Below, piece after piece: positions 26,001 through 37,120 of a stretch of DNA of 64,000 bases; position 1 is the stretch's first letter, and each line of letters begins with the position of its first letter. The notes beneath the pieces are model-generated. The model worked only from the letters and a program-made list of their open reading frames with translations, ran no database searches and was not told where the DNA came from. The DNA is from Branchiostoma floridae (lineage: Eukaryota > Chordata > Leptocardii > Amphioxiformes > Branchiostomatidae), in NCBI RefSeq assembly GCF_000003815.2, contig NC_049997.1, positions 9,511,060 through 9,575,059 on the forward strand, in the 5' to 3' direction. A program made the translations under genes and the position numbers.

Positions 26001-28149
26001 TGCAATAAAGATTATTAAAAGCTGGCAAAAGAGTAGCAGGCCTAGGGGTACAGGTGCGCTACTGTACCTCAGGTAGCCAATGCACACCCATGGGCCGGCT
26101 ACACTCCTTATGCTGCTATAGGATCTGCTTGGAGATTAGTTGGACCCTAGCTACTGTTATTTTGTGAATTAGGTGAAATGATAAGAAAAACCAAATGTTA
26201 ACCAGTACTGGTCTCAAGCTGTATTCTCCAAGTTTATCTTTTTGAGGCACAGGCAGCACTAGTATCCAAAGGTCAATCAGATACTGTTTAGCCCTTTGGA
26301 TACTAGTACTTTGGCACAACAAGATCTGCTTGGAGATAAGTCAAGTGTGAGGCAGGGATGTTCAAAAATTTGAACAAATATATCACAGTAGAAGCTACTT
26401 AATTGCACACCTGATTTGCCAGTGCATTTCGTGCAATTATACGAATGTTGCAACAAAGCAAAGTTATGAAGCTGAACCGCACCACCATGGGATTTGGGGA
26501 TTTCGTGCATTTAGTTGACAGATGTGTGTGATCATCCGCTGTGCAATTAACTGGCTTCTACTTTGTGTATACATGTATATAGAATGCAACATGGTGTATT
26601 CTGTTTCACCCGAGGTTCCAGCACGACCGCAGGTAGGATCACCTGATGGTCGGAGGCAATCCAACCCGTGGGAGGGCCGGGACCAAGGGTGACGCAGAAT
26701 ACACCATGATGTATTCTATATGTAGGCTGCTCTTTATTAGATTCCACCCCATGTCACTGAGGCGTGAGGTAGGGATGTTCAAAAATTTAAAACATAGATT
26801 ATTTGGCGAAGTTGGGAGCATTTTACTACTCTCCTTGTATCAAATTCAAGTTGAAATCTTTTATGGCTGTACAGTTCCAGGATGTAGTAAGAAAACTACA
26901 TATCACCCAGATATCCATTTTTCTGTGTATTTTGTGAAGAGTTAGGCATTACAAATGCATTCTTTTCTTCATTATGATATATTTAGTATCATTATAATAT
27001 AATTAGAAGGTTTACTTGCCCTGGGCATAAATTATGTTAATGAGGTACCGGCCTGGTTTGTTAGGGAAAGCTCTTACAGTGTGGCAAGGTGCAACTGCAG
27101 TTTTATTTTGCTTATATTTCACTTTAAGGTCACAAATTAATGTTATCTTTTGATTTTGTAAAAGTTAAAAGTATTGCTATGTATTTTTAGGTCTAAAAAA
27201 CCCCCTGTCCCAGCAAAGCCAATGGTTGCGCCCAAGCCCACCAAGATGACATCACCATCCCCCCAGCAACAGAAAGCGGTTGCCCCCTCTCCAAAGACCA
27301 AACAAGAGCAACAAGTGGAACCCCCCTCATCATTTGAAAAGGTACTGTATCGATAATATACCTTTATACAATGCCATGCAGATATAACGTCCTTAGTTCT
27401 AGGTGAAGTTCTGTAGGGCTATTCCATTTTCTTTTTAACTCAAGGGAGCCTGCAACAAATGGCATATTATACCATAAGCACCTTGGTTATTACTTCAGGT
27501 TGATTTGATTTTTTTTATATCCGTCAGGCAAAAACCTGCCTTATTGACGTTATTATTGCAAATTCTTGCCCAAGGGCTAATTGCACGTAACATAAAATGG
27601 TGTAGAATAGTATGTACATGTATGTCTAGTCTAAAAGATAACTAAAAACTGTAACTTGTTGGCTTCAACTTCTTTCCCTGAAGTTATAAGCCAGATCATT
27701 TCATTTCCTTCATTTATTTTCATTTGGCCAGGTATACACTCTCAGGACAAAAGGCGTTTTTCAGGAGAACCTGATCACCAAACTTCACAACTATTCAATC
27801 CGACAAACTAGCATAATTACAAAAATAGAACAACAGTGCATGATTACATAGATTCCTATGTATCTATGGGTAAGATTTGCTAGTATTAAAATCAGTCCTT
27901 GTTTGAAATCAGTCCACGTTTGAATTTCTTTACGTACTGGAACGCCTCTGTTCTATGGTAAGTTTATTCCAAAGTGTCAGTCCATAGTGTTGTATGCTGC
28001 CTTTTAATGACTGCACATTACTCGTTGACCTTCCACTCCTGCAGGCAGCAGAGAAGCCCCAGACCCAGCTGCACAGACGAGTCCAGGGGCCCAGCGGCCG
28101 CAGGCTGCCCCAGAGACACAGCAAACAAGCTGCCGCGGGGAAGTCATAG
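11008..28149 (+). CDS. Unrecognised coiled-coil protein gene, about 12 coding exons
   Basis: I do not recognise this protein. Exons with matching GT/AG sites and phases: 11008-12024, 12261-12350, 12569-12615, 12939-13009, 13161-13239, 13790-13889, 14214-14279, 14957-15113, 15717-15918, 22357 to about 22430 (end uncertain), 27191-27341, and 28045-28149 with stop TAG. The first exon encodes 339 residues rich in Glu/Lys, with a duplicated module: AERLNQMKLCEKFEVQYYER and AERLRQLKISEKCETQHYER. Exons 1-6 then form a long heptad-like coiled coil (RSKRLVMEQMVKIVESEANE through AAQAEKKALELEKQ). The C-terminal half is low-complexity and Ser/Pro-rich, with 'SDSEGWSSDEE' and a Pro/Lys-rich segment 'KKPPVPAKPMVAPKPTK', ending in a basic tail. 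No catalytic domain or membrane segment is seen. It could be a cytoskeletal or centrosomal scaffold, but that is only inference. The donor of the exon at 22357 does not match the phase of the 27191 exon, so at least one junction or small exon is unresolved. Confidence 0.72.
14047..14117. mobile_element. Tiny foldback element 'tagcctggatacca'
   Basis: Ends 'tagcctggataccataccc' and 'ggtttggtaaccaggcta' are inverse to each other, and the element is about 71 bases long. The same family is seen at 40936-41081 and, with variant ends, at 56107-56221. Confidence 0.6.
19263..19968. mobile_element. 706-bp Tc1/mariner-type MITE with 25-bp inverted ends and TA flanks
   Basis: The left end GAGTCCATTCCAAGACACC (continuing GTGCGG) and the inverse of the right end GAGTCCATTCCAAGACACC (continuing ATGAGG) match at 23 of 25 bases. 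TA flanks both sides (19261-19262 and 19969-19970), which fits a TA target duplication. The interior is AT-rich with repeated 'ttctaccattt' phrases and no transposase. It sits inside the intronic array and lengthens one unit spacing. Confidence 0.85.
22880..23750. mobile_element. 871-bp element with perfect 17-bp inverted ends
   Basis: TTGGCATAATACCGGTC at 22880 is matched exactly by its inverse ending at 23750. The interior is more GC-rich than its surroundings, with a 61-codon frame from 23330 that resembles nothing I know. It interrupts the B-to-A spacing of the intronic array, so it inserted after the array formed. Confidence 0.8.
23880..24215. repeat. Degenerate inverted-repeat sequence rich in 'taggtacaggtccgg'
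   Basis: Short phrases 'tttaggtacaggtccgg', 'ggtttaggtacaggtacgg' and 'gtccggacctaaatgc' repeat in both orientations, and a second cluster at about 24125-24210 has 'atacaggtccagtactggta'. This looks like a decayed foldback element. Confidence 0.45.
25954..26139. mobile_element. MITE with 'attaatctccaagcagatcc' ends
   Basis: The left end 'attaatctccaagcagatcc' and right end 'ggatctgcttggagattagt' are inverse. A second copy of the same family is at 41807-42066, and an isolated end-like 'gatctgcttggagataa' occurs near 26325. No coding capacity. Confidence 0.8.
26579..26721. mobile_element. Foldback element with 'atagaatgcaacatggtg' ends
   Basis: The left arm, 'atagaatgcaacatggtgta' then 'ttctg', pairs with the right arm 'cagaatacaccatgatgtat' then 'tctat'. 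Another short hairpin, 'actagtatccaaagg' with 'cctttggatactagt', lies just upstream at about 26253-26309. Both help explain the longer unit spacing in this part of the array. Confidence 0.6.
27700..28020 (-). mobile_element. Probable non-LTR retrotransposon 3' remnant
   Basis: On the minus strand the frame contains 'YGLTLWNKLTIEQRRSST', which resembles the WNxL...FK region that ends many CR1/Jockey-like ORF2 proteins. It is broken and short. It lies in the last intron of the coiled-coil gene and runs up to the final acceptor at 28044. Confidence 0.35.
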
Positions 28150-30666
28150 CAATGGGCAGCTCATTCCAATCACTTTAAAGTTTTTGATATGGTAAAAAAA
28201 ATGTAGAATTATGAAAAGTGGATACATTGCCAAATTTCTGTGCAATTGATGACTTCTTTACTTTGTCTTTCAACTTTTTAAATACATGTAGACTAGTTTA
28301 TGGTCAACATGTATATCAGAGTCCCTGTTCTTAAGTTTGTTGTAAGCAATGCATTCCAGTGATTCGATGTTTCCATTTTGTTGTAATGACCTGCATGCAA
28401 TGTATATTTTGCACAATATCAGGGAAAATGTGTAATATTCTGTATTATGGTTGACTGGGAGCAACTCAAATATGTTGTATCAGTGTCCAAGATGAGATTC
28501 ACTACTTTGAGAAAATTGTTCATACTTTGTACTAGACTTGTGAACCAATTATCTGATAAAAAGGGTGAAGTACAGTTTGTATGCTTCTGCATATTATGCC
28601 ATATGTAACAAGTACAGTGATACATTTACTAATCTCCATCAGACTGAGTGTAGGGTCAAAGACTATAGTAAGATATGTGTGTACATGTATGTTGAAGTAA
28701 CAGCAATGAATCCAAACAAGTAAGTAGTATTTTCAGTATATTTTTACAACCACTGTGACTGTGACAGCCGTAAGTGGACTAAACTTTCAGGTATGGGAAT
28801 CCATACATACATGTACATGTATATTCTAATTTCATGTTGCAACTGACACACCGTATTGATAAGAAACAAAAACGGTTAGATGTACATTTCTAAGTTACAA
28901 TGTATGTGATATCCTATTGCAGCAAATATTACTGAAATCAGCATTTTAAATTCCAGTACCCTAACAACCTGATGAAACTATTCATGCACTGGATCAGAGT
29001 TCTCTGGTAGACAACGAAGTACTTCTTATCTACCTACATTTTGGCAGCCTGCCTGCTAATTTCCTCAGAAGAAACTACAATCAATACAGCAAAATGTAGG
29101 CAGGTAAATGTAAGGTACAACTTGGTTGTGTAAAAGAAAACTGCAATATCCTTAAAAACAATTCTATGTTAGAAAGGACATGTTGCTGTCACACAGATTG
29201 TCTTGAGTTTCTTCAAAAATTGCACAACATCCTGTATATGTGGCAAAATCAAGAACTCAGGTTTAAAATTATTAAAGAAAGTCATGAGATATTGTATGTT
29301 GATTTGTTTTTCACTTTTTTTAAGAATAGATTAAGTTCACCATAGTAATGCTGTTAAAGTGACAAAATTGGATAGCTATGTTTACAGTATAGCATCTCAT
29401 ATCTGTTACAACAACCTCCAGGTATCATATGGCTTTGAAAGCTTACGAATACACCAACCTTTAGTTGCCTAAGGGTAATTACATATACAATATACATACA
29501 GTAGTGTATTGTATATAGGCCTATGCAAATGAACAATGACTAAAGAAACACACTCCTCAAGTGATTGTTACTTTTGTTTGAGCCAATTTTTCATCACTTC
29601 AAGTTGTACTTTTCCTGCAAAGTGCCCTGCAGCTGATGAGTATGAGATAAGAAATAAATTACTATTTGAAAGAATCTGTCTGTCATTCTTTACATTTGAT
29701 GTTCAGAATCTGTCCAATGGCAAGCTTGTGCAGAAGTCAGTCTGAATTTCATCATCACCATCTGTAACAATGATCATGACCTTACAGTAGCTGCAAAATA
29801 TTAACTTTGACAACAGGAAAGATTTCTAACAAAGTCAGGGCTTGTGACCTTTCCATCATATATAATTTATAGCAATATACAGTATGCATGTTTCATAATC
29901 AGACCTACATGTGTGTATGTTTGTTCATGCCGGCCTCGGGCAAACGCTCCAACCTCAAAAACAGTGCCTAGAAAATTTATGTGAACAATAAAGAATCATA
30001 GAATTCCCTTGAATCTCAATTCCACCACTAGTACGTTCATCACACACACAACACCCCCACCCCGAATACATGTCAGTGATGCTACTGTACAATGCAAAAT
30101 GCACTTGCAGGTTTTATGGAACTACTATATACAGCAAAGCCCGAACGTACAAGTACGTGTATGTCATTGAAAACTAGCTAGCTGTAATACAGAAGCACTT
30201 ATGGCTACAATGTTAACATCTATACACATAAGGCAGACATCAGACACACATACTGGTCCACTTGAGTATTACTAATCAGCTTTATATTGTACAAGTCCAC
30301 AGTTAATTATCATAACAAGTCACTGGTCTACAGTTACAGTTTAATACACCCCATCCAATCACACATCATTTACATGTACATGTACCTTTACAAAGCAGTT
30401 TAGTACTGCTACACTTTTCTTTCTTAAGACTAAGATTTCCAAATATCAGAAATCTCAACAAGTCAAAATATAACTATGTATAAATAAGCATTTGACATTT
30501 CATTTTTAAGTGCAATGAAGGTTTACTTAGCTAGTACAAATATTAGAAGCATTTTTAAGCTTCTTGGATGGTTAAATAGCAACAGAATGTCTCTGACCAG
30601 ACTCAAGGTGAAAAAATTGTTGAAATTAGCCAAATAGACAGTTTTAAAACGGTACTCCTCTGGCCA
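28150..30666. other. 3' UTR and intergenic sequence; no gene seen
   Basis: After the coiled-coil stop at 28149 the sequence is AT-rich with no convincing coding frame on either strand. Candidate AATAAA signals occur near 29654 and 29986. I cannot say where the 3' UTR ends. Confidence 0.4.
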
Positions 30667-30689
30667 GTTAACTATCTTTCCTGCGCTGT

Positions 30690-30760
30690 GATTGGCGATG
30701 CCTATATTAGGCGAAGACCCAATCCCATATAAAGGCAGGATAGACTATTCACATGCAGTT
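30690..30760 (+). promoter_or_regulatory. Core-promoter-like terminus: CCAAT boxes plus TATA box
   Basis: Within the conserved left end, ATTGG and CCAAT flank a small palindrome GCCTATATTAGGC. TATAAAG follows at 30728-30734, about 25-30 bases before 'ttcacatgcag'. The same block is preserved in the miniature copy at 37121. The arrangement predicts rightward RNA polymerase II transcription into the element. Confidence 0.5.
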
Positions 30761-32357
30761 TGACGGACTCCTCCCCACAGCCGGTTCGTCGACGCCATGG
30801 CTACGGAAACACAGAAGATCCACAGAAAGACCGCCAGCAGGTTTTCGGGGTGTAGAAGAGAGACCGAGTATTTACCTCGTTTGCGTTTACAGGGAGTATA
30901 AAATTCGAAGATTGCCCTTTTAGTGTCATGAAGATTTCGTATTTTATTTTGCTTTGTGAAACTGCGAGAAGTTGTTGCTGCGTAGGGACGAATGTGAGTT
31001 GTCTGCGTTTTTGCACGTGTATCGCTCTTTGTCATGCTGAGGTCCGTTCTTCTCGCAGACACTGGCGTGCCGGGCATTGTGTATGGGTTATGGAAGAAAG
31101 CATGCCTCACTGCGAGAATAGACGCTTATTTTGGGCGTTTGTTAGACATCACAGGTATATGCAGTACTGTCTGGCAGAACGTCGACGGAGAAGGCAAGTC
31201 ACACCGCCGGCACGGCCGACCCCAGCATGACTGACGCAGCAGCCTTGTGAATGAGCCGCACGTTCCATAGCAGAGCACCAGTAACACTGTTTTTGACAGT
31301 GAGACTCACCAGGGCAAGTCTGCGATATCTACAACCTTCTGAGAACGGGTAGGGAAACTTGCCGACAACAGAGAAGATAGAGTAGTTTCCTACGGGCGTA
31401 GGATAATTTTACAAGCCAAGCAGGTACGCAAGGTTTTGAGCTCGCCGCCATTTTTGGCGTCTTGTGGAATTTTCCATTTTGATTTGTCTTCCTACGCTGG
31501 CTGTTTTTCTAGTGGTCCCTCGGCTGTTTTCTTTCTTGTTCCTTCATGATTTTATTTTCCTGTTTTCCCCTTTTGTATGATTTTGGTGTGTTTTGTTGGT
31601 CAGCAACTATTCTGTCGTTCATTTCGTTTAGCGACTCAATTTGCATATGTTTGCGCATCGCACATGTTTCGCGTGCGCAGGTGTGAGTGATTCTATTTGG
31701 TAAAATAGGCTTGGTATAATTAATTTTGTGTTGTCTCATTTGAGTTAGGTATGTTGATACAGCTGAGCTACCGCTAGGGCTGCCGTTTACCCCGTCTTTT
31801 CGCCATAGGAGCCTTTGGGAAGCGGTACAACGTTGTTCCAGTTTCCGCACGCTCGGAGCAGAGACCGACCTTTTTTATCAAGAAAGAGTCGGAGGCTTCA
31901 ACTTATCACTGGTAGCTCTATGGGTGAGTTACGTTCTTTGAAAGGCTTTAGACAGTAATTGGTATAGTTTTTTGTCTGCCTATCACGTTTGTTGTTGTTG
32001 TTGTGGAAGGAGTTGAACGTATTGCCTTATTTTACGTATTTTCCTTTTGTTTGTTTTTTCTGTATATTTGCTTTGTTTAATTTTGAAGTTAGGTTCGGCG
32101 ATTCTGGGCATTGCATTTCGTGGACCAGCCAGCATTCAGCAACCCGAAAAGCTGAGGGACCAGGCCTCAAGACGCTCGGACAGCTGTCAACCACTGCCGC
32201 AGTTTTCCTAAGGTGTGTCCTATATCTCAGCTAGAGGTTGTTATCTTGTTGCTCGTCAGGTCGGCAGACAGCCTCGAGTTTGTAGCGAGATTTCAGGTGA
32301 TTTGATTTTTTTTTTTTTTTTTATGAGCCGATTTGCTTTTTGTTGGGTTTCTCGCTT

Positions 32358-34480
32358 GACAGGTTCTTGGACAACCCTAGGTAGAAAAAAAAAAAGTGTT
32401 TGCAGTTTTTTGTCTGGTTGGTGTCATGCAATAGTTTGTTGGACAATTGAACTGTTGGACAGTTTTTGTGTGCTGTTGTCGTACGGCATGCTGTAAACAA
32501 CCCCAGAGAGATAACAAGACTGCTGGAAAGTTTTGTTGTTGTTGTCATGCGACAGGTTGTTGGACAACCCCAGGTAAGTAACAAGACTGTTGGACAGTTT
32601 TGTTTGTAGTTGTCATGCGACAGGTTGTTGGACAACCCCAGGTAAGTAACAAGACTGTTGGACAGTTTTGTTTGTAGTTGTCATGCGACAGGTTGTTGGA
32701 CAACCCCAGGTAAGTAACAAGACTATTGGATAGTTTTGTTTGTGGATGGACGACGGGTTGTGGGATAGCACCAGGCAGGTAACAGGACTGTTGGACAGTT
32801 TTGTTTGTTGAGGTACGACAGGTTGTGGGACAACACCAGGCAAGTAACAAGACTGTTGGACAGTTTGATTTGTTAATGTACGACAGGCTGTAGGACGGCA
32901 CCAGGCAAGTAACAGGACTGTTGGACAGTTTGGTTTGTTGATGTATACGATAGGCTGTGGGACAGCACCAGGCAAGTAACAGGACTGTTGGACAGTTTTG
33001 TTTGTTGATGTGCGACAGGCTGTGGGACAGCACCAGGCAGGTAACAAGACTGTTGGACAGTTTTGTTTGTTGACGTACGACAGGCTGTGGGACAGCACCA
33101 GGCAGGTAACAAGACTGTTGGACAGTTTTGTTTGTTGATGTACGACAGGCTATGGGACGGCACCAGGCAAGTAACAGGACTGTCGGACAGTTTGTTTGTT
33201 GATGTACGACAGGTTGTGGGACAATACCAGGCAAGTAACAGGACTGTTGGACAGTTTGATTTGTTAATGTACGACAAGCTGTGGGACAGCACCAGGCAAG
33301 TAACAGGACTGTTGGACAGTTTGGTTCGTTGATGTACGACAGGCTGTGGGACAGCACCGGGCAAGTAACAGGACTGTTGGACAGTTTGGTTCGTTGATGT
33401 ACGACAAGCTGTGGGACAGCACCAGGCAAGTAACAGGACTGTTGGACAGTTTGGTTCGTTGATGTACGACAGGCTGTGGGACAGCACTAGGCAAGTAACA
33501 AGACTGTTGGACAGTTTGGTTTGTTGTCGTGCGACAGGCTGTGGGACAGCACCAGGCAGGTAACATGACTGTTGGACAGTTTGGTTTGTTGTCGTGCGAC
33601 AGGCAGTGAGACAACGCCAAGTAGAGTAACAACAGAGTTTTTTGTTTGCTGTTGTCGTATGACAGGTTGTTGGACAACCCCGGGTAGGTAACAAGACTGT
33701 TGGACAGTTTTGTTTGTTGTTGTCGTGCGACAGGTTGGTTAGACAACCCCAGAGAAGTAAAAAGGCTGCTCGACAGTTTTGTGACGCTGTGCTGTAGTAC
33801 GACAGATTGTTAAGCAACTCCAGGAAGCCAACAAGACTGTTGGACATTTTTTGTTTGTTGTTGTCGTGCGACAGGTTGTTAGACAACCCCAGAGAAGTAA
33901 AAAGGCTGTTAGACAGTTTTGTGGGTTGTCGTACGATAGATTGTTTAGCAACCCCAGGTAAGCAGCAAAACTGTTGGACATTTTTGTTTGTTGTTGTCGT
34001 GTGACAGGTTGTTAGACAACATCAGAGAATTAAAAAGGCTGTTAGATAGTTTTGTGTGTTGTTGTACGACAGATTGTTGAGTAACCCCAGGTAAGCAGCA
34101 AGACTGTTGGAAAGTTTTTGGACTAGAGAAGTAAAGAGACTGTTAGACAGTTTTCTGTTATCGCACGATACGTTGTTACAAATTTGTTACCCAGGTGTTA
34201 GTGGTTGGTCGCACGACAGGTTGTTTAGACAAGCCTAGGTAGGTAACATGGCTGGCGGACAGTTTTTTATTTTGTTTGTTATGCGACAAGTTGTGAGACA
34301 ACCACAGGTGGAGTTTAAGACTGAAGGACAATTTTTGTGTGATATGGAGCCGTACTATTAGTTATTGGACAGCTTCAGGCTGATAACAGGACTTGGTTTT
34401 CGTTCAGTTTGTTACTTGACAAGTCGAGGGACAACTCTAGGCTGATATAGTTGGTCGTGCGACAGGGCAGCCACATGTAG
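32358..34480. repeat. 65-68-bp hairpin minisatellite, about 30 copies
   Basis: Units begin 'gcgacaggttgttggacaac', then 'cccaggtaagtaacaagac', then 'tgttggacag' and a T/G-rich stretch. Starts are at 32551, 32619, 32687, 32752, 32817, 32882, 32949, 33014, 33079, 33144, 33208, 33273, 33338, 33403, 33468, 33533, 33598, 33661, 33729 and onwards. Periods are 68 at the left edge, mostly 65 in the homogeneous core, and irregular to the right. Each unit has two three-base-loop hairpins, GTTGT/ACAAC and CTGT/ACAG. The copies decay towards both ends. The long minus-strand Cys/Pro-rich frames across it are a by-product of missing stop codons. Confidence 0.9.
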
Positions 34481-37120
34481 GAAATGAGAATAGTACAGTT
34501 TGGCTGGCTGACTACGACAGGTTTTGGTTAACTTCGTGATGGTACATACCGAGACTGTCCGATACTTTGGTGAGATTTGTGGCATTGCAGATTGTTGATG
34601 GACCCTGTGTAGATAACGAGAACGGCAAGCAGTTTTTAACGCGAGTGAGAAAATATCTACAGAAGCACTGAAGTCGAGGCCGACAATTGTGAAGATTACG
34701 GTGTGCAATGTAGAGAATAGTACGTCGTGGATAGTTTTAGGACGGACAGCACAAGATTAAAAGTTGGCACTTATATACGTATAACTGCAAGGAGTTTGAA
34801 CTAATTACGAGTATCATTCGTTCGTTTTTCAACACGCTATTGTATCGCTATGATTCTTGGTACACGTACGTTTTCTTTGAAGTACAAGACACAGAGCAAC
34901 ATTGTCGTAGAACATTCGTAACCAAAGACGTATTCGTTAGGTGGTACAGGTTTTCAAGAGAAAGGATAGCTTCATCCTGAAGGACATGCAATATGATAAA
35001 TATGTTACAGGAAGCATTCAGTACAACGCGCGTGGGTGTGATGCGAGGACGTCTGAAAATACCACCTCAAGTTCAGCAACTTAGACCCACCAGCCAGCTG
35101 AGAAGTACACGCAGCAAACCATATGGGAGGACGGCGTACAGGCAGGGATGGTGGCCAAGCAAAGGGATCAAGAAGTTTAAAACTAGACTTAAAATTCAGA
35201 AACAGAGAGACAACAGCCCCAGAATTTTTTACTCTCTCGTACGTTCGAATTGTGACCTGAAGTTCCATTTTGCCTTAAAGTAACAGAAGATGTTAGAGGG
35301 CGTCTGTTAAACGCTTTCTTCGTAAAAAAAAAAAGAACATCTATACTGTCTTAAAGTTCACTGTAGGGATGACCACTGTATTTGCTTGTTTTTAATTAGA
35401 ACACATCAACGTCAGAAGTTGTCCAGGAAGTGACATGTTTTTCGTTGTAATGTTGAGAAACAACTAGTTATTAAATCGGTTTGCTGTTTTCGTCTGTCTC
35501 CATTTTCTTTACTTGGTAGTACGTTCCAGCGCTTATGGTTTATAAGTAATTTGAAAAGGAGCATGTTTAATATAAAGTGCCATGGATAAATACAGGTTCG
35601 TGTATCTTGGGTAGTAATTTGTTGATAACTTGACGAGGCACGAAAGTTAAAAGGCAGCAGTTATTTTGTCGTTTTATCGAAACATTTAGGCCAAAGTCTA
35701 ATTTTGCTTCGTAGGTAGATCTGACATGTTTAGCTGTAATGAGTCCAAAGATGACGCTATAAAAGTTTCAGGTTAATATAGCCAGTATTAAAAGGTCACT
35801 GCTTACTTTCTGTCAGCCTTTATTGGCACACACAGGGTTAAGGCTTATTTATAGAAGACATTAAGGTTTTGCTGCACATAAAATAAAATGTCTTCAATTT
35901 ATCACATATGCTTTCCAAGCTAGACCTAGTAATATAGGGTTGGCTACCCAGCGCAAAACGGCATTGGCCAAAACTGGTTTCGTCAAGTATGTATCAATTC
36001 AAGGGTTAGTGGATTTTCCAGAGAGGTTGTTATCAGTGAAAAGCTAGAACAGTAGTGAGGAGGACTCTAACACTTCAATACAGATTTCTTGTTTAGATAC
36101 AATTATCCCAATGTATGTGACGTAGCTTGGTTTGCTAAACGGCAGTTAAAACAAATATTTGAAACCGAATGTCGACATTTTTTTTGTTTATACCCGAGTT
36201 CTGATAGGGAGAAATGGGATTATATTGGGTATTTATTCTTGCAATATGTCTGGGCCATTTGTGTACGTCGAATTTGGAGAGATCCGTTATACGAAAGTTA
36301 CATCTGCTGCGATAATAGACCATGGTTACATACCGTGTCTATTCTTTTTATGGGGTTGGAAGTATGTTTGGAGTTTGCAACATCTGACAGAGGACATTTC
36401 TAGTAGTTTTTAGAAGAGGACCGCCGGCGATGCAAGAAATAAAAAGTATTAGACTGCACATTAGTTTTATTGTAGTTGATTCACTTCCAATAAGCAGGAC
36501 ACGAATAAAAGAATAATGAATGGAGGTTGGGGTAGAAAGGAATAGAGAATGATGGTGTGAAGAACTTGGCGGATGAGAGTGGGAGAAGTAAGGATGAGAG
36601 TGGGAGAGAACGATAGAGTCAAGGAAGGTTAAGATGAGATTGGGGATAGTAGGAGGTATGGATATTTAAGAACGATGGAGTGAAGGAAAGTTAGGATGAG
36701 ATTAGGAATAGTAGGAGGTATGCATATGTAAGAAGGAAGTATAGTAGCGCCAATATTGTATAGTGATTGTTATGGTAGGTCTGGACCACCACCCATATAA
36801 GTGGTAGAGTCCGCTAGTGGTTACGTCACGCACTGTGTGGTGCTGGTTGTTTACCATCATGGAACGGTTCCATAAGAAGTTGTCAATAGACTATGTTGAG
36901 TATGTTGAATATGCGTCCACTGTCGTCCTTGAGTATACACCGCACGCGTTCCCTATTAGCGTGGAGTCAGCGGTTGGTCTCCTAGAACCCACACACGCAC
37001 CAAGAAGCTTGGATGCCACGCAACTCAGGTAATGATACTAAAAAGAAGAGGCGCGACGGAAGGCACCACCCCATAGCTTCATATGGATGAGTCAATCACT
37101 GCGCAGAAAGAATAGGTAAC

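Larger units (their letters stand above)
16801..27047. repeat. Diverged tandem array of about 14 units in +/-/+ orientation blocks
   Basis: Two motifs alternate. Motif A is like 'cctcttagcgcgagattggg' with 'atgtccaaaaatt' following. Motif B is 'cacataaattatgttaatga'. A lies near 16925, 17505, 17985 (plus); 18716, 19101, 20346, 20961, 21391 (minus); 21845, 22479, 24258, 24810, 25351, 26745 (plus). B lies near 17208, 17785, 18306; then 18449, 18829, 20080, 20682, 21105 as the inverse; then 22131, 22778, 24565, 25099, 25639, 27024. The A-to-B distance is always about 265-320 bases. An extra B at 16801 and one at 22844 have no clear A partner. Whole units repeat about every 540-600 bases unless a transposon interrupts. 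The three minus units at 18420, 18800 and 20050 are the most alike. The coding exon at 22357 lies inside the array. Confidence 0.8.
30673..37114 (+). mobile_element. 6.4-kb non-coding element with ends shared by an adjacent miniature copy
   Basis: The first 110 bases (30673-30782) are repeated at 37121-37230 with about two differences. The last 54 bases (37061-37114) are repeated exactly at 37384-37437. The two ends are themselves inverse to each other: TATCTTTCCTGCGCTGTGAT at the left and, inverted, TATTCTTTCTGCGCAGTGAT at the right. Flanks are GTTAAC on the left and GGTAAC on the right. The interior carries promoter-like sequence, a 2.1-kb minisatellite (32358-34480) and a short purine-rich tandem repeat near 36560-36735. 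A possible AATAAA lies at about 36434. No frame longer than about 120 codons exists outside the minisatellite, and no transposase, reverse transcriptase or recombinase was recognised. I interpret it as a large non-autonomous DNA-type element. A 5'/3' LTR pair does not fit, because the left copy lacks the 3' part. Confidence 0.7.

Noticed and set aside
32545-33886. Long minus-strand Cys/Pro-rich reading frames (about 294 and 337 codons)
   Set aside because: They lie entirely in the minisatellite. The 65-base unit is not a multiple of three, so the frame rotates every unit and all three frames happen to lack stops. No start context or splice support is seen on that strand.
32358-34480. CRISPR-like array
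   Set aside because: The period is regular but there are no unique spacers; the entire unit is repeated. The window is animal nuclear DNA.
34993-35283. 96-codon plus-strand frame (MINMLQEAF...)
   Set aside because: No recognisable domain, no clear splice or promoter context, and it lies in a non-coding mobile element. Kept only as an unsupported ORF.
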